A stretch of 8,537 bases of DNA from an uncultured Clostridia bacterium (lineage in GTDB: Bacteria > Bacillota > Clostridia > Lachnospirales > Bianqueaceae). Positions 1 through 6,780 of this stretch are shown piece by piece. Positions within the stretch are counted from its first letter, which is position 1. The number at the start of each line of letters is the position of its first letter. The position numbers and the translations under genes were made by a program. Location of the stretch: positions 1 through 8,537 of the forward strand of contig CANOUM010000061.1 in the NCBI GenBank assembly GCA_947570515.1, read 5' to 3'. The notes beneath the pieces are model-generated. The model saw only the letters and a list, made by a program, of their open reading frames with translations. It did not search any database and was not told the DNA's origin.

Positions 1-1232
1 TCTTCTTCACTGTTAAATACCTTGGCAGGTCCTTCATGCTTTAACATCTCCGGCGCTACGGCGCTGCGCTTTACAACGCATCCATCCGGCGCCAGATTGC
101 CGCGCAGTACAGCAATTCCGCCTGTTTTACTATATGGATTTTCCGGTGTACGAATCACCGTTTCATCCAGATTCTGTGCTTGTCTTATATTTTCACCCAG
201 CGTATGCCCTGTGCAGGTCATCACGCTCTCCTCCAGCAGCCCCAGCTTGCTTAATTCTTTCAGTACAGCATAAACGCCGCCTGCCTCGTTCAGATCCTCC
301 ATATAGGTTGGCCCTGCAGGCGCCAGATGACAGAGATTCGGTGTTTTTTCGCTGATCTCATTCGCCATATCCAGATTAAAAGCTACGCCGCATTCATTGG
401 CAATTGCCGGCAGATGCAGCATACTATTCGTAGAACAGCCCAGCGCCATATCGGCTGTCACGGCGTTGCGAATGGCCGCTTCCGTCATGATATCGCGCGG
501 ACGAATATTTTGCTTCACCAGCTCCATAATTTGCATACCGGCATGCTTAGCCAGCTCAATTCTGGCTGAATACACCGCAGGGATCGTGCCGTTGCCCGAA
601 AGCCCCATACCCAGCACCTCAGTAAGACAGTTCATCGAATTAGCCGTATACATACCGGAGCAGGAACCGCAGGAAGCACATGTCTTTTCCTCAAACTCCG
701 TCAGCTTTGCCTCATCAATTTTCCCGGCCGTATACGCCCCTACAGCCTCAAACATACTGGACAAACTTGTTTTTTTGCCGCCTACACGGCCGGCCAGCAT
801 CGGACCACCGCTCACAAAAATCGTAGGAATATTCAGACGGGCCGCCGCCATTAAAAGCCCCGGCACGTTCTTGTCACAATTAGGAATCATCACCAAACCG
901 TCAAACCCGTGTGCCATCGCCATCGCCTCGGTCGAATCGGCAATCATGTCCCGCGTAATCAGTGAATATTTCATACCGGTATGTCCCATGGCAATTCCAT
1001 CGCATACTGCAATGGCCGGAAACATGATCGGCGTACCGCCAGCCATGGCTACGCCCATCTTAACGGCCTGTGCGATCTTATCCAGATTCATATGACCGGG
1101 CACAATTTCATTATAAGAGCATACGACTCCGATCAGCGGACGCGCCAGCTCCTCCTTAGTCAAGCCCAGCGCATGATACAGCGAGCGATGCGGCGCATTT
1201 TGAAATCCATCCACAATAGTATCTTTAATCAT
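1..1232 (-). CDS. ilvD: Dihydroxy-acid dehydratase (IlvD), 3' end beyond the window
   Basis: This enzyme dehydrates 2,3-dihydroxy-isovalerate and 2,3-dihydroxy-3-methylvalerate to the 2-keto acids that precede valine/leucine and isoleucine. The frame is open from an ATG to the window edge: 410 of an expected 550 or so residues, so only the N-terminal three quarters is seen. Recognisable motifs are CDGIAMGHTGM (Mg ligand Asp78), NCDKNVPG (118-125; cluster Cys119, Asp120, and Lys121, the lysine carbamylated in the family), and CGSCSGMYTANSM (188-200; cluster Cys191). The segment NEIVPGH (41-47) has Gly where the [2Fe-2S] plant-type enzymes carry a third cluster Cys, so it resembles the oxygen-labile E. 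coli type; that is inference. The start is fixed by AAGGAG 6 nt upstream. It is the last visible gene of the operon, separated from ilvC by a stem-loop. Confidence 0.96.
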   Translation of the reverse strand, partial: MIKDTIVDGFQNAPHRSLYHALGLTKEELARPLIGVVCSYNEIVPGHMNLDKIAQAVKMGVAMAGGTPIMFPAIAVCDGIAMGHTGMKYSLITRDMIADSTEAMAMAHGFDGLVMIPNCDKNVPGLLMAAARLNIPTIFVSGGPMLAGRVGGKKTSLSSMFEAVGAYTAGKIDEAKLTEFEEKTCASCGSCSGMYTANSMNCLTEVLGMGLSGNGTIPAVYSARIELAKHAGMQIMELVKQNIRPRDIMTEAAIRNAVTADMALGCSTNSMLHLPAIANECGVAFNLDMANEISEKTPNLCHLAPAGPTYMEDLNEAGGVYAVLKELSKLGLLEESVMTCTGHTLGENIRQAQNLDETVIRTPENPYSKTGGIAVLRGNLAPDGCVVKRSAVAPEMLKHEGPAKVFNSEE

Positions 1233-1255
1233 TCTCTTCTCCTTATTCCAATAGG

Positions 1256-1299
1256 AAGGGCTGCCGATGCCGCGTACTCGCGAGGCAGCGACAGCCCTT
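1256..1299 (-). other. Strong intercistronic stem-loop between ilvC and ilvD
   Basis: In the minus-strand RNA the outer arms AAGGGCTG and CAGCCCTT pair perfectly over 8 bp. The helix continues as UCG/CGG, UGCC/GGCA and GCG/CGC, interrupted by one mismatch and a 2-nt bulge and closed by an AGUA loop, about 18 bp in all. It begins 14 nt after the ilvC stop and ends 11 nt before the ilvD SD. No U-tract follows it (the next bases are CCUAUUGG), so it does not look like a rho-independent terminator for the operon. It may set ilvD expression relative to ilvC, or protect or process the mRNA; the sequence does not say which. Confidence 0.75.
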
Positions 1300-1313
1300 G
1301 TTTAGCATTTTCA

Positions 1314-2330
1314 TCAGTTGTTGATCAGCTTATCCTCATCGCTCCAGCTATACAGCTTGCGGATTTCCTTGCCGACCAGCTCAGACGGATGCTCAGACGC
1401 AATCTTTCTCATCGCATTGAAATGCACCTGAGAACCGGCATCTGACATATCCAGCAGAAACTCCTTAGCAAAGGAACCATCCTGAATATCAGCCAGAATC
1501 TTCTTCATGGCTTTCTTTGTCTCCTCGGTAATGATCTTCGGACCGGTAATATAATCGCCATACTCAGCCGTGTTCGAAATGGAATACCGCATCCCCTCAA
1601 AGCCGCTCTGATAAATCAGATCCACGATCAGCTTCATCTCATGAATACACTCAAAATACGCATTACGCGGATCATATCCTGCTTCGACCAGCGTCTCAAA
1701 ACCTGCCTGCATCAGCGCACAAACACCGCCGCACAACACAGCCTGCTCACCAAACAAATCCGTCTCGGTCTCAGTACGGAACGTAGTCTCCAGCACGCCG
1801 GCACGCGCACCGCCAATGCCCAGCGCATAAGCAAGGCCAATCTCCAGTGCATCTCCGGTTGCATCCTGCTCAATGGCAATCAGACAGGGCACACCCTTGC
1901 CGGCCTGATACTCACTGCGCACTGTATGTCCGGGCCCCTTGGGGGCAATCATGATCACGTTCACGTTCTTCGGAGGTTTAATACAACCGAAATGAATATT
2001 AAAGCCATGGGCAAAGGCAAGCGTCTTGCCTTCTGTCAAATTAGGCTCAATGCTCTCTTTATACAGCTTAGCCTGTTTCTCATCGTTGATCAGAATCATG
2101 ATGATATCGGCATTCTTAGCCGCCTCCGCGGAGGTCATGACCTTCAGTCCCGCTGCCTCTGCCTTCGGCCAGCTCTTGCTGCCCTCATACAGTCCTACAA
2201 TTACGTTTACCCCTGACTCTTTCAGGTTTAGCGCATGTGCATGTCCCTGAGAACCATAACCGATAATGGCAACGGTCTTACCGTTCAATTTTGCCAGATT
2301 ACAATCCTGCTGATAATAAATGTTTGCCAT
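1314..2330 (-). CDS. ilvC: Ketol-acid reductoisomerase, short class I (IlvC)
   Basis: KARI rearranges and reduces 2-acetolactate (or 2-aceto-2-hydroxybutyrate) to the dihydroxy acid used by IlvD. The protein is 338 residues, the usual length of the short class I form. An N-terminal Rossmann domain carries GYGSQGH (24-30). Active-site residues of the family are present: His108, Lys131 (PKGPGH), Asp191 and Glu195 (DLFGEQ), Glu227, Glu231 and Ser252 (SNTAEYG). The cofactor loop reads GLYEGSKSW (46-54). Ser51 and Ser53, typical of NADPH binding, are kept, but Tyr48 stands where NADPH enzymes usually have Arg. NADPH use is likely but not certain. An AAGGAG sits 9 nt before the ATG. ilvN ends 66 bp upstream, with no convincing promoter between. 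Confidence 0.98.
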   Translation of the reverse strand: MANIYYQQDCNLAKLNGKTVAIIGYGSQGHAHALNLKESGVNVIVGLYEGSKSWPKAEAAGLKVMTSAEAAKNADIIMILINDEKQAKLYKESIEPNLTEGKTLAFAHGFNIHFGCIKPPKNVNVIMIAPKGPGHTVRSEYQAGKGVPCLIAIEQDATGDALEIGLAYALGIGGARAGVLETTFRTETETDLFGEQAVLCGGVCALMQAGFETLVEAGYDPRNAYFECIHEMKLIVDLIYQSGFEGMRYSISNTAEYGDYITGPKIITEETKKAMKKILADIQDGSFAKEFLLDMSDAGSQVHFNAMRKIASEHPSELVGKEIRKLYSWSDEDKLINN

Positions 2331-2396
2331 GATAGATCTCTCCTTTTAGGATAAAATATATTGTTCAACACCTGTAAACGATGTGAATAAACACTA

Positions 2397-2900
2397 TTAC
2401 TCTTTTTCTAAAATACTGCCGCTGCCGCGTTCCAGCGCCACCACGCCGGTCCGGCACATCTCGATGATCCCGTAAGGCATCACCGTCTGAATAAATGCAT
2501 CGATTTTAGAGGATTCGCCTGTAATCTCAATGCACATGCTCTCCGTACCATAATCAATGATCTTAGCACGGTACACCTGTACAGCCGTCATAATATCCGC
2601 CCGGTGCTCCGCGGCATTCTTCAGCTTGATCAGAGAAAGCTCCCGCTTAACAGCGCCTTCATCCTCTAAAATTTCCACTTTTTTCACATTATACAGCTTG
2701 CGCAGCTGATTGATCATCTGCTCTCTGGCGTATCCGTCTCCGCTGAGCGAAATGGTAATTCGAGAATATTCCGGACGTTCTGTTTCCCCTACGGTGAGCG
2801 CATCAATATTAAATCCGCGCCGTGTAAACATACTGGTCACACGTGTCAGCACGCCAAATTTATTATCTACATATACAGCAATCACAAATTTGTTTTTCAT
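2397..2900 (-). CDS. ilvN: Acetolactate synthase small (regulatory) subunit (IlvN/IlvH)
   Basis: This is the regulatory subunit of acetohydroxyacid synthase. It binds the IlvB catalytic subunit, raises its activity and confers end-product inhibition. At 167 residues it has the normal length. An ACT domain occupies about residues 4-78, with the signature NKFGVLTRV...RRGFNIDAL. Asn13, Gly16 and Asn31 match E. coli IlvH Asn11, Gly14 and Asn29, which form the valine site, so feedback inhibition by valine is expected (inference). Residues from about 85 on match the C-terminal small-subunit domain. The ATG overlaps the ilvB stop as ATGA, and its AAGGAGG lies inside the ilvB 3' end 7 nt before the start. 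That implies translational coupling and near-equal subunit output. Confidence 0.97.
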   Translation of the reverse strand: MKNKFVIAVYVDNKFGVLTRVTSMFTRRGFNIDALTVGETERPEYSRITISLSGDGYAREQMINQLRKLYNVKKVEILEDEGAVKRELSLIKLKNAAEHRADIMTAVQVYRAKIIDYGTESMCIEITGESSKIDAFIQTVMPYGIIEMCRTGVVALERGSGSILEKE

Positions 2901-4585
2901 GCCTTCGCCTCCTTCTTCACAATGATATCCTCAATGGAGCCGCCCGGAGGCAGCATGGGAAGCACAAACTCATCCTGATCAATGAGTGTATCAATAATAA
3001 ACGGACCTTTTGCCTGCATTCCTTCCGCAAAAGCAGCTCTAAACTCCTCTGGCGTCTGCACGCGCACGCCGCGTGCGCCAAACGCTTCTGCCAGCTTAAC
3101 AAAGTCAGTCTGTCTTGCCAGTACAGTATTGGAGTATCGTTCTTCAAAAAACAGAGTCTGCCACTGACGCACCATGCCAAGTACGCCGTTATTCACAATC
3201 ACAATGACCAGAGGCACCTGATACGACACAGCGGTTGCCAGTTCATTCAGGTTCATGCCAAAGCTGCCGTCACCCGTGATGAGCACGGTAGGATCTCCCG
3301 TAGCAATCTGAGCGCCAATCGCAGCTCCCAGCCCAAAGCCCATCGTGCCAAGACCGCCGCTGGAAACGAACCGTCTGGTCTTTTTAAAATCGACATATTG
3401 TGCCGTCCACATCTGATGCTGTCCGACATCGGTAGCAATGATGGTCTCCGGTGTTTTGAGCTCGTTAATGATATCAAACATCTTTTTAGGCGTCATCGGT
3501 ACGGTCGCAGCAGCTTCTGCCTCTTCGGCAATCCGCTGTTCTTCCTTTAAAAAGCCTTCGACTGTTTCCTGCCATGCAGGATGCTTTTTGCTGTCTACAC
3601 TGATGAGAATCCGCTCGATTGCATCTACAATATCGCATATGATTCCTACATCGACTCTGACGTTTTTATTGATTTCGGAAAAGTCAGGATCCAGCTGAAT
3701 AATTTTGGCTCCTTTGGCATATTTGGCGACATTGCCGGTGGCCCGGTCGCTGAAACGTACGCCAACGCCAATGATGAGATCCGCATCTTTATTGGCCATG
3801 GAGGATGCATAATGCCCATGCATGCCTTCCATGCCTAAAAAACGCTCGCAGGAATTGGAAATTGCTGAAAGGCCCATGAAAGTACATCCTATGTAGCCAT
3901 CAATTTTATCGGCCAGGGCGAGAATCTGCTTACCCATTTTACGGCCTGCGGCACCACCGCCGATATAGATATAAGGACGCTTGGCCTCGTTAATCAGGCG
4001 CACTGCCTCGTCGATATCAGCCTGCTTTGCCATCCGCTGCGGGATAAAGGGCATAACCGATTTTTTATTGAATTCACATTGCGCGACCTGTACATCTTTA
4101 GGGATATCAACCAGAACCGGACCGGGGCGCCCGGATTTCGCGATCTGAAAAGCCTCGCGAATGACGTCTGCCAAATCCTCTACGTTGTTGACAAAATAAT
4201 TATGCTTGGTGATGGGCAGCGTAATGCCTGTGATATCAATCTCTTGAAAACTATCTTTTCCTATTAAAGAGCACGGCACATTTCCCGTGATAGCCACCAT
4301 AGGGATAGAATCCATCATAGCCGTTGAAATCCCTGTGACCAAATTGGTCGCGCCGGGTCCGGACGTAGCAATGACAACTCCCACCTTGCCGGTAGCTCTG
4401 GAATAGCCGTCGGCGGCATGCGCCGCTCCCTGCTCATGTGCTGCAAGCACATGATGGATACGGTCGCTGGCCTTATATAGCTCATCATATATATTCAGCA
4501 CCTGACCGCCGGGATATCCGAAAACATCGGTAACTCCTTGCTCAATCAAGGTTTCAATCAAAATCTGTGCGCCTGAAATCTTCAT
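2897..4585 (-). CDS. ilvB: Acetolactate synthase large (catalytic) subunit (IlvB)
   Basis: This TPP- and FAD-dependent enzyme condenses two pyruvates to acetolactate, or pyruvate with 2-ketobutyrate for isoleucine. At 562 residues it is full length. The N-terminal TPP-pyrimidine domain has GYPGG (23-27) and the catalytic Glu51 (AHEQGAAHAADGY). The central FAD domain spans about 190-340. The C-terminal TPP-diphosphate domain has GDGSFGMNLNEL (438-449) through NNGVLGMVRQWQ (465-476). The C-terminus retains VLPMLPPGG. The small subunit directly downstream and the cofactor motifs argue for anabolic AHAS rather than the FAD-independent catabolic AlsS. AAAGGAG lies 11 nt before the ATG and overlaps the leuA stop codon; the leuA-ilvB gap is 16 bp, suggesting coupled translation. 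Confidence 0.97.
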   Translation of the reverse strand: MKISGAQILIETLIEQGVTDVFGYPGGQVLNIYDELYKASDRIHHVLAAHEQGAAHAADGYSRATGKVGVVIATSGPGATNLVTGISTAMMDSIPMVAITGNVPCSLIGKDSFQEIDITGITLPITKHNYFVNNVEDLADVIREAFQIAKSGRPGPVLVDIPKDVQVAQCEFNKKSVMPFIPQRMAKQADIDEAVRLINEAKRPYIYIGGGAAGRKMGKQILALADKIDGYIGCTFMGLSAISNSCERFLGMEGMHGHYASSMANKDADLIIGVGVRFSDRATGNVAKYAKGAKIIQLDPDFSEINKNVRVDVGIICDIVDAIERILISVDSKKHPAWQETVEGFLKEEQRIAEEAEAAATVPMTPKKMFDIINELKTPETIIATDVGQHQMWTAQYVDFKKTRRFVSSGGLGTMGFGLGAAIGAQIATGDPTVLITGDGSFGMNLNELATAVSYQVPLVIVIVNNGVLGMVRQWQTLFFEERYSNTVLARQTDFVKLAEAFGARGVRVQTPEEFRAAFAEGMQAKGPFIIDTLIDQDEFVLPMLPPGGSIEDIIVKKEAKA

Positions 4586-4601
4586 CTGGTTCTTTACTCC
4601 T

Positions 4602-6272
4602 TTAATGACCTGCGGTCAGCATATTATTTACGGCAGAAAGCAGTGCCTTCACAGAAGATACGATAATATCGCTGTCAATCCCCACGCCCCAGTACTGCCG
4701 GCCGTTTTCATCAGAAATACTCACATAGGATGCCGCGCTGGAATCGGTTTTATCTTCCAAAGAATGCTCTGTATAGCTCTCCAATTTATAATGAATCCCT
4801 CTCGCTTTTCGAATCGCATTGCTCACCGCATCCAGTCGTCCATTGCCGGCCGCAGTCTCTATGCAGCGCTCTCCGCCTGCTTCTATCGTAACCTGTGCTT
4901 CAATCCCATCCGGCAGCTGCTTATAATGTGTTTCGGGAATCTGCAGCGGTGATAAAACATTGACATAGCTTTGCTTAAAGATTTCATATACTTCCTCTGG
5001 CTGCAGTTCCTTATGCGCATGATCGGATACGCTCTTTACCTGATAGCCAAATACCTCTCTCATCTTAGGCGGAAGCACAAAATTAAACCTGGTTTCCATA
5101 ATATAGCCAATGCCGCCTTTACCGGACTGCGAATTGATCCGGATAACATCTGCTTCATATACGCGCCCCACATCCATGGGGTCAATGGGCAGATAAGGCA
5201 CATTCCAATGCTCCGGCTGCTTTTCTGCCCGCCACTTCATGCCTTTGGCGATGGCATCCTGATGAGAGCCGCTGAAAGCGGCAAAAACCAAACGGCCGCT
5301 ATAGGGCTGTCGTTCATATACATGCATGTGGGTGACTTTTTCATAGACTTCTGTAATCTCCGGCAGATTGGTAAAATCAAGCTTCGGATCCACCCCTTGA
5401 GAATACATATTCAGCGCCAATGTGATGATATCCACATTACCCGTACGCTCTCCATTGCCAAACAGAGTGCCCTCGATCCGGTCACCGCCGGCCAGAAGTC
5501 CCATTTCACTGTCGGCCACCGCGCAGCCGCGGTCATTATGAGGATGCAGCGAAATCACAAGATTCTCGCGGCTATGCAAATGACGGCACATATATTCTAC
5601 CTGATTGGCATACACATGCGGCATAGAATGCGAAACCGTAACCGGTAAATTGATGATGACCTGATCTTCTGCCGTCGGACGCCAGATATCAATGACCTCA
5701 TTACAGATCTCGGCAGCAAATTCAGGCTCGGTGCCTGTAAAGCTTTCAGGCGAGTATTCAAACTGAAAATGCCCTTCTGTTTTGGCCCTGTATTCTAAAC
5801 AAAGCTTGGCACCAAATGTAGCAATGTCGATAATTTCCTGTTTGCTCTTTTTAAATACCTGTTCGCGCTGCGCCACTGATGTGGAATTATACAAATGCAC
5901 AATCGCATGCTTAGCGCCTTTCAGCGCCTCAAAAGTCTTAGCAATGATATGTTCACGTGACTGTGTCAGCACCTGAATGCTGACATCATCAGGAATCATA
6001 TCGTTTTCAATCAGCGTACGGCAAAATTCATATTCCGTTTCCGAGGCGGCCGGAAATCCAATTTCAATTTCTTTAAACCCCACCTTGACCAATAGTTTGA
6101 AAAATTCCAGCTTTTCTTCCAGACTCATCGGCGTAATAAGTGCCTGATTGCCGTCTCTCAAATCCACGCTGCACCAGGCCGGCGCATGATCAATATATGT
6201 TTTCTGAGTCCAGCTCATCTCGTGAACCGGCGCTTCAAAAAACTGCCGGCCATACTTTTCAAATCCTTTCAT
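4602..6272 (-). CDS. leuA: 2-isopropylmalate synthase, yeast-type (LeuA)
   Basis: LeuA condenses acetyl-CoA with 2-ketoisovalerate to 2-isopropylmalate, the committed step of leucine synthesis. The 556-residue length and the start MKGFEKYGRQFFEAP fit the longer yeast/actinobacterial-type family rather than the E. coli type of about 520 residues. The catalytic TIM barrel has DLRDGNQ (37-43; Asp40), HPHNDRG (243-249; metal ligands His243 and His245) and GNGERTGN (272-279). The C-terminal third carries the LeuA allosteric domain (about 430-556), with GNGRLDAVSNAI at 477-488, so leucine feedback is expected. It is the first gene of the operon, behind a T-box leader. AAGGA lies 12 nt before the chosen ATG. 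An out-of-frame ATG 8 bases upstream is too close to that SD to be the start. Confidence 0.97.
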   Translation of the reverse strand: MKGFEKYGRQFFEAPVHEMSWTQKTYIDHAPAWCSVDLRDGNQALITPMSLEEKLEFFKLLVKVGFKEIEIGFPAASETEYEFCRTLIENDMIPDDVSIQVLTQSREHIIAKTFEALKGAKHAIVHLYNSTSVAQREQVFKKSKQEIIDIATFGAKLCLEYRAKTEGHFQFEYSPESFTGTEPEFAAEICNEVIDIWRPTAEDQVIINLPVTVSHSMPHVYANQVEYMCRHLHSRENLVISLHPHNDRGCAVADSEMGLLAGGDRIEGTLFGNGERTGNVDIITLALNMYSQGVDPKLDFTNLPEITEVYEKVTHMHVYERQPYSGRLVFAAFSGSHQDAIAKGMKWRAEKQPEHWNVPYLPIDPMDVGRVYEADVIRINSQSGKGGIGYIMETRFNFVLPPKMREVFGYQVKSVSDHAHKELQPEEVYEIFKQSYVNVLSPLQIPETHYKQLPDGIEAQVTIEAGGERCIETAAGNGRLDAVSNAIRKARGIHYKLESYTEHSLEDKTDSSAASYVSISDENGRQYWGVGIDSDIIVSSVKALLSAVNNMLTAGH

Positions 6273-6279
6273 GTCCCCA

Positions 6280-6322
6280 TACCTTCCTTTTTTCTTTTTT
6301 TAACATCTGCTGCAGGGAGGTA
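6280..6322 (-). promoter_or_regulatory. Possible SD-masking helix in the leuA 5' leader
   Basis: Downstream of the T-box terminator the leader contains UACCUCCCU (6322-6314). It can pair with AGGAAGGUA (6288-6280), which covers the leuA SD, at 8 of 9 positions, leaving a 25-nt loop. A competing short pair, CAGG (6327-6324) with CCUG (6316-6313), would release the SD. This is seen as base complementarity only. It could be a second, translational control layer or chance in a purine-rich SD region. Confidence 0.3.
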
Positions 6323-6335
6323 ACCTGTTATATAT

Positions 6336-6385
6336 AAAAAAGCCTCTTTATCCCAAAGCAGAAATCTGTTTTGTTCAAAAGAGAC
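6336..6385 (-). terminator. Regulated rho-independent terminator of the T-box leader
   Basis: GUCUCUUU (6385-6378) pairs with AAAGAGGC (6349-6342) over 8 bp with one G-U pair, followed by six U residues (6341-6336). Inside the loop a second helix, CAAA/UUUG plus CAGA/UCUG closed by UU, extends the stem. The antiterminator 3' arm UCUUC (6390-6386) directly abuts this 5' arm, as expected for mutually exclusive T-box structures. Confidence 0.9.
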
Positions 6386-6402
6386 GAAGATCATCTAATC
6401 CT

Positions 6403-6415
6403 CCGCGGTACCACT
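6403..6415 (-). promoter_or_regulatory. T-box sequence and antiterminator bulge
   Basis: AGTGGTACCGCGG matches the family consensus AGGGTGGNACCGCG with one change in the leading purines. The UGGN element reads UGGU, complementary to the ACCA end of an uncharged tRNA. tRNA-Leu, tRNA-Ile and tRNA-Val normally have discriminator A, so this narrows but does not settle the cognate tRNA. Confidence 0.95.
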
Positions 6416-6536
6416 CTTCTTGGTGATAAAAACCCACTCACTCCGCGTCCATCAACGCAGATTCTCTATAACGGGAGAGCCCGTCTGATCCTACTTGTCT
6501 TATGACTTCAAGCCTTTGATGGAAAACCTGTGTCAT

Positions 6537-6539
6537 GAG
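6537..6539 (-). promoter_or_regulatory. Probable specifier triplet CUC (Leu) of the T-box
   Basis: On the 3' side of the stem I internal loop the RNA reads GAACAGGU-CUC-A, immediately above the base helix. The loop is bounded above by CAG plus GUUUCAG (6626-6613) pairing with CUGAACCGCUG (6561-6551). CUC followed by A fits the usual form of a specifier plus a purine, and Leu fits leuA as first gene. The fold was done by hand; a one-base register error is possible. Confidence 0.6.
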
Positions 6540-6660
6540 ACCTGTTCAGTCAGCGGTTCAGGAAAAGAGCTATCCCCGCTCCGTGTACCGTTTCACACCA
6601 TCCAACGGCTCTCTGAAACACCTCTGCGGTATTTTTAATCCTTCATAACCTTTACGCAGT

Positions 6661-6689
6661 ATTCTAGCCGCTTAGCGCTTTCTTGTCAA
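6661..6689 (-). promoter_or_regulatory. SigA-type promoter of the leuA-ilv operon
   Basis: Minus strand: TTGACA (6689-6684, perfect -35), 17-bp spacer, TAGAAT (6666-6661, -10, 5 of 6). Transcription should start near 6655, just ahead of T-box stem I. An A/T-rich tract directly upstream could act as an UP element. Promoter strength fits a leader that is controlled by attenuation rather than by initiation. Confidence 0.9.
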
Positions 6690-6690
6690 G

Positions 6691-6717
6691 TATTAAATAT
6701 ATTAAAATATATTTTTC
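6691..6717. promoter_or_regulatory. Shared A/T-rich block between divergent promoters
   Basis: This is an almost pure A/T tract of 27 bp, flanked by CAAG and CTTG, lying between the two outward-facing -35 boxes (6689 on minus, 6718 on plus). It is an imperfect inverted repeat, about 12 of 17 positions matching across the centre. It may serve as an UP element for both promoters; an operator function is possible but unsupported. Confidence 0.5.
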
Positions 6718-6746
6718 TTGCATTTTGATCCTGCCCTTGCTATACT
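6718..6746 (+). promoter_or_regulatory. SigA-type promoter of the GNAT gene
   Basis: TTGCAT (6718-6723), a 17-bp spacer and TATACT (6741-6746) make a good promoter with a start near 6753 and a 5' leader of about 28 nt. Because the -35 covers the TTG at 6718, a longer reading of the downstream gene from that TTG can be excluded. Confidence 0.85.
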
Positions 6747-6766
6747 CACCGGTAAAATATTGATTC

Positions 6767-6772
6767 AGGAGG
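6767..6772 (+). promoter_or_regulatory. Ribosome binding site that sets the GNAT start
   Basis: AGGAGG, a full SD core, lies 8 nt before the ATG at 6781. It fixes that ATG as the start rather than the in-frame TTG 63 bp upstream, which has no SD and falls in the promoter. Confidence 0.92.
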
Positions 6773-6780
6773 TCTATCCA

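Larger units (their letters stand above)
6336..6655 (-). promoter_or_regulatory. T-box riboswitch leader of the leuA-ilvBNCD operon (probably tRNA-Leu)
   Basis: The minus-strand leader carries the conserved T-box AGTGGTACCGCGG (6415-6403). Stem I begins with GUUAUGA (6649-6643), which can pair with UCAUGAC (6538-6532). Its distal hairpin is CCGUU/AACGG (6608-6604 with 6592-6588) around the conserved GGUGUGA. Downstream are further hairpins: ACGGG/CCCGU (6484-6471) and CUGCGU/ACGCGG (6460-6443). The antiterminator pairs GAAGA (6419-6415) with UCUUC (6390-6386). Uncharged tRNA held by codon-anticodon pairing and by its NCCA end stabilises this form, so transcription continues into leuA. Charged tRNA leaves the terminator to form. 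The UGGU bulge fits a discriminator A. The class is certain; the amino acid is inferred. Confidence 0.93.

Noticed and set aside
397..1095. Open frame of 232 codons on the plus strand
   Set aside because: It is entirely antisense to ilvD, whose motifs are unmistakable. The frame is a by-product of ilvD codon use.
2349..2378. Possible internal promoter between ilvN and ilvC (TTTACA followed by A/T-rich sequence)
   Set aside because: At 17-bp spacing the -10 would be TTTATC, a poor match, and better -10-like hexamers are too close to the -35. Not supported.
6269..6280. Mini-ORF ATG GGG ACA TGA overlapping the leuA start
   Set aside because: The SD is only 1 nt from this ATG, too close for initiation, while it is normally spaced for the leuA ATG. 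It is probably accidental.
6301..6330. TAACA/TGTTA inverted repeat after the T-box terminator as a second terminator
   Set aside because: Only 5 bp of outer stem with a 20-nt loop, and the A-rich tract that follows in the RNA is not a U-run, so it is not a terminator.
6718..6780. N-terminal extension of the GNAT gene from TTG at 6718
   Set aside because: The TTG is the -35 box of a good promoter, has no SD, and the transcript should begin after it. The ATG at 6781 has a full AGGAGG.
6273..6780. Mobile element or CRISPR array in the only long gene-free stretch
   Set aside because: The stretch is fully explained by the T-box leader and two promoters; there are no direct repeats, target-site duplications or transposase fragments.
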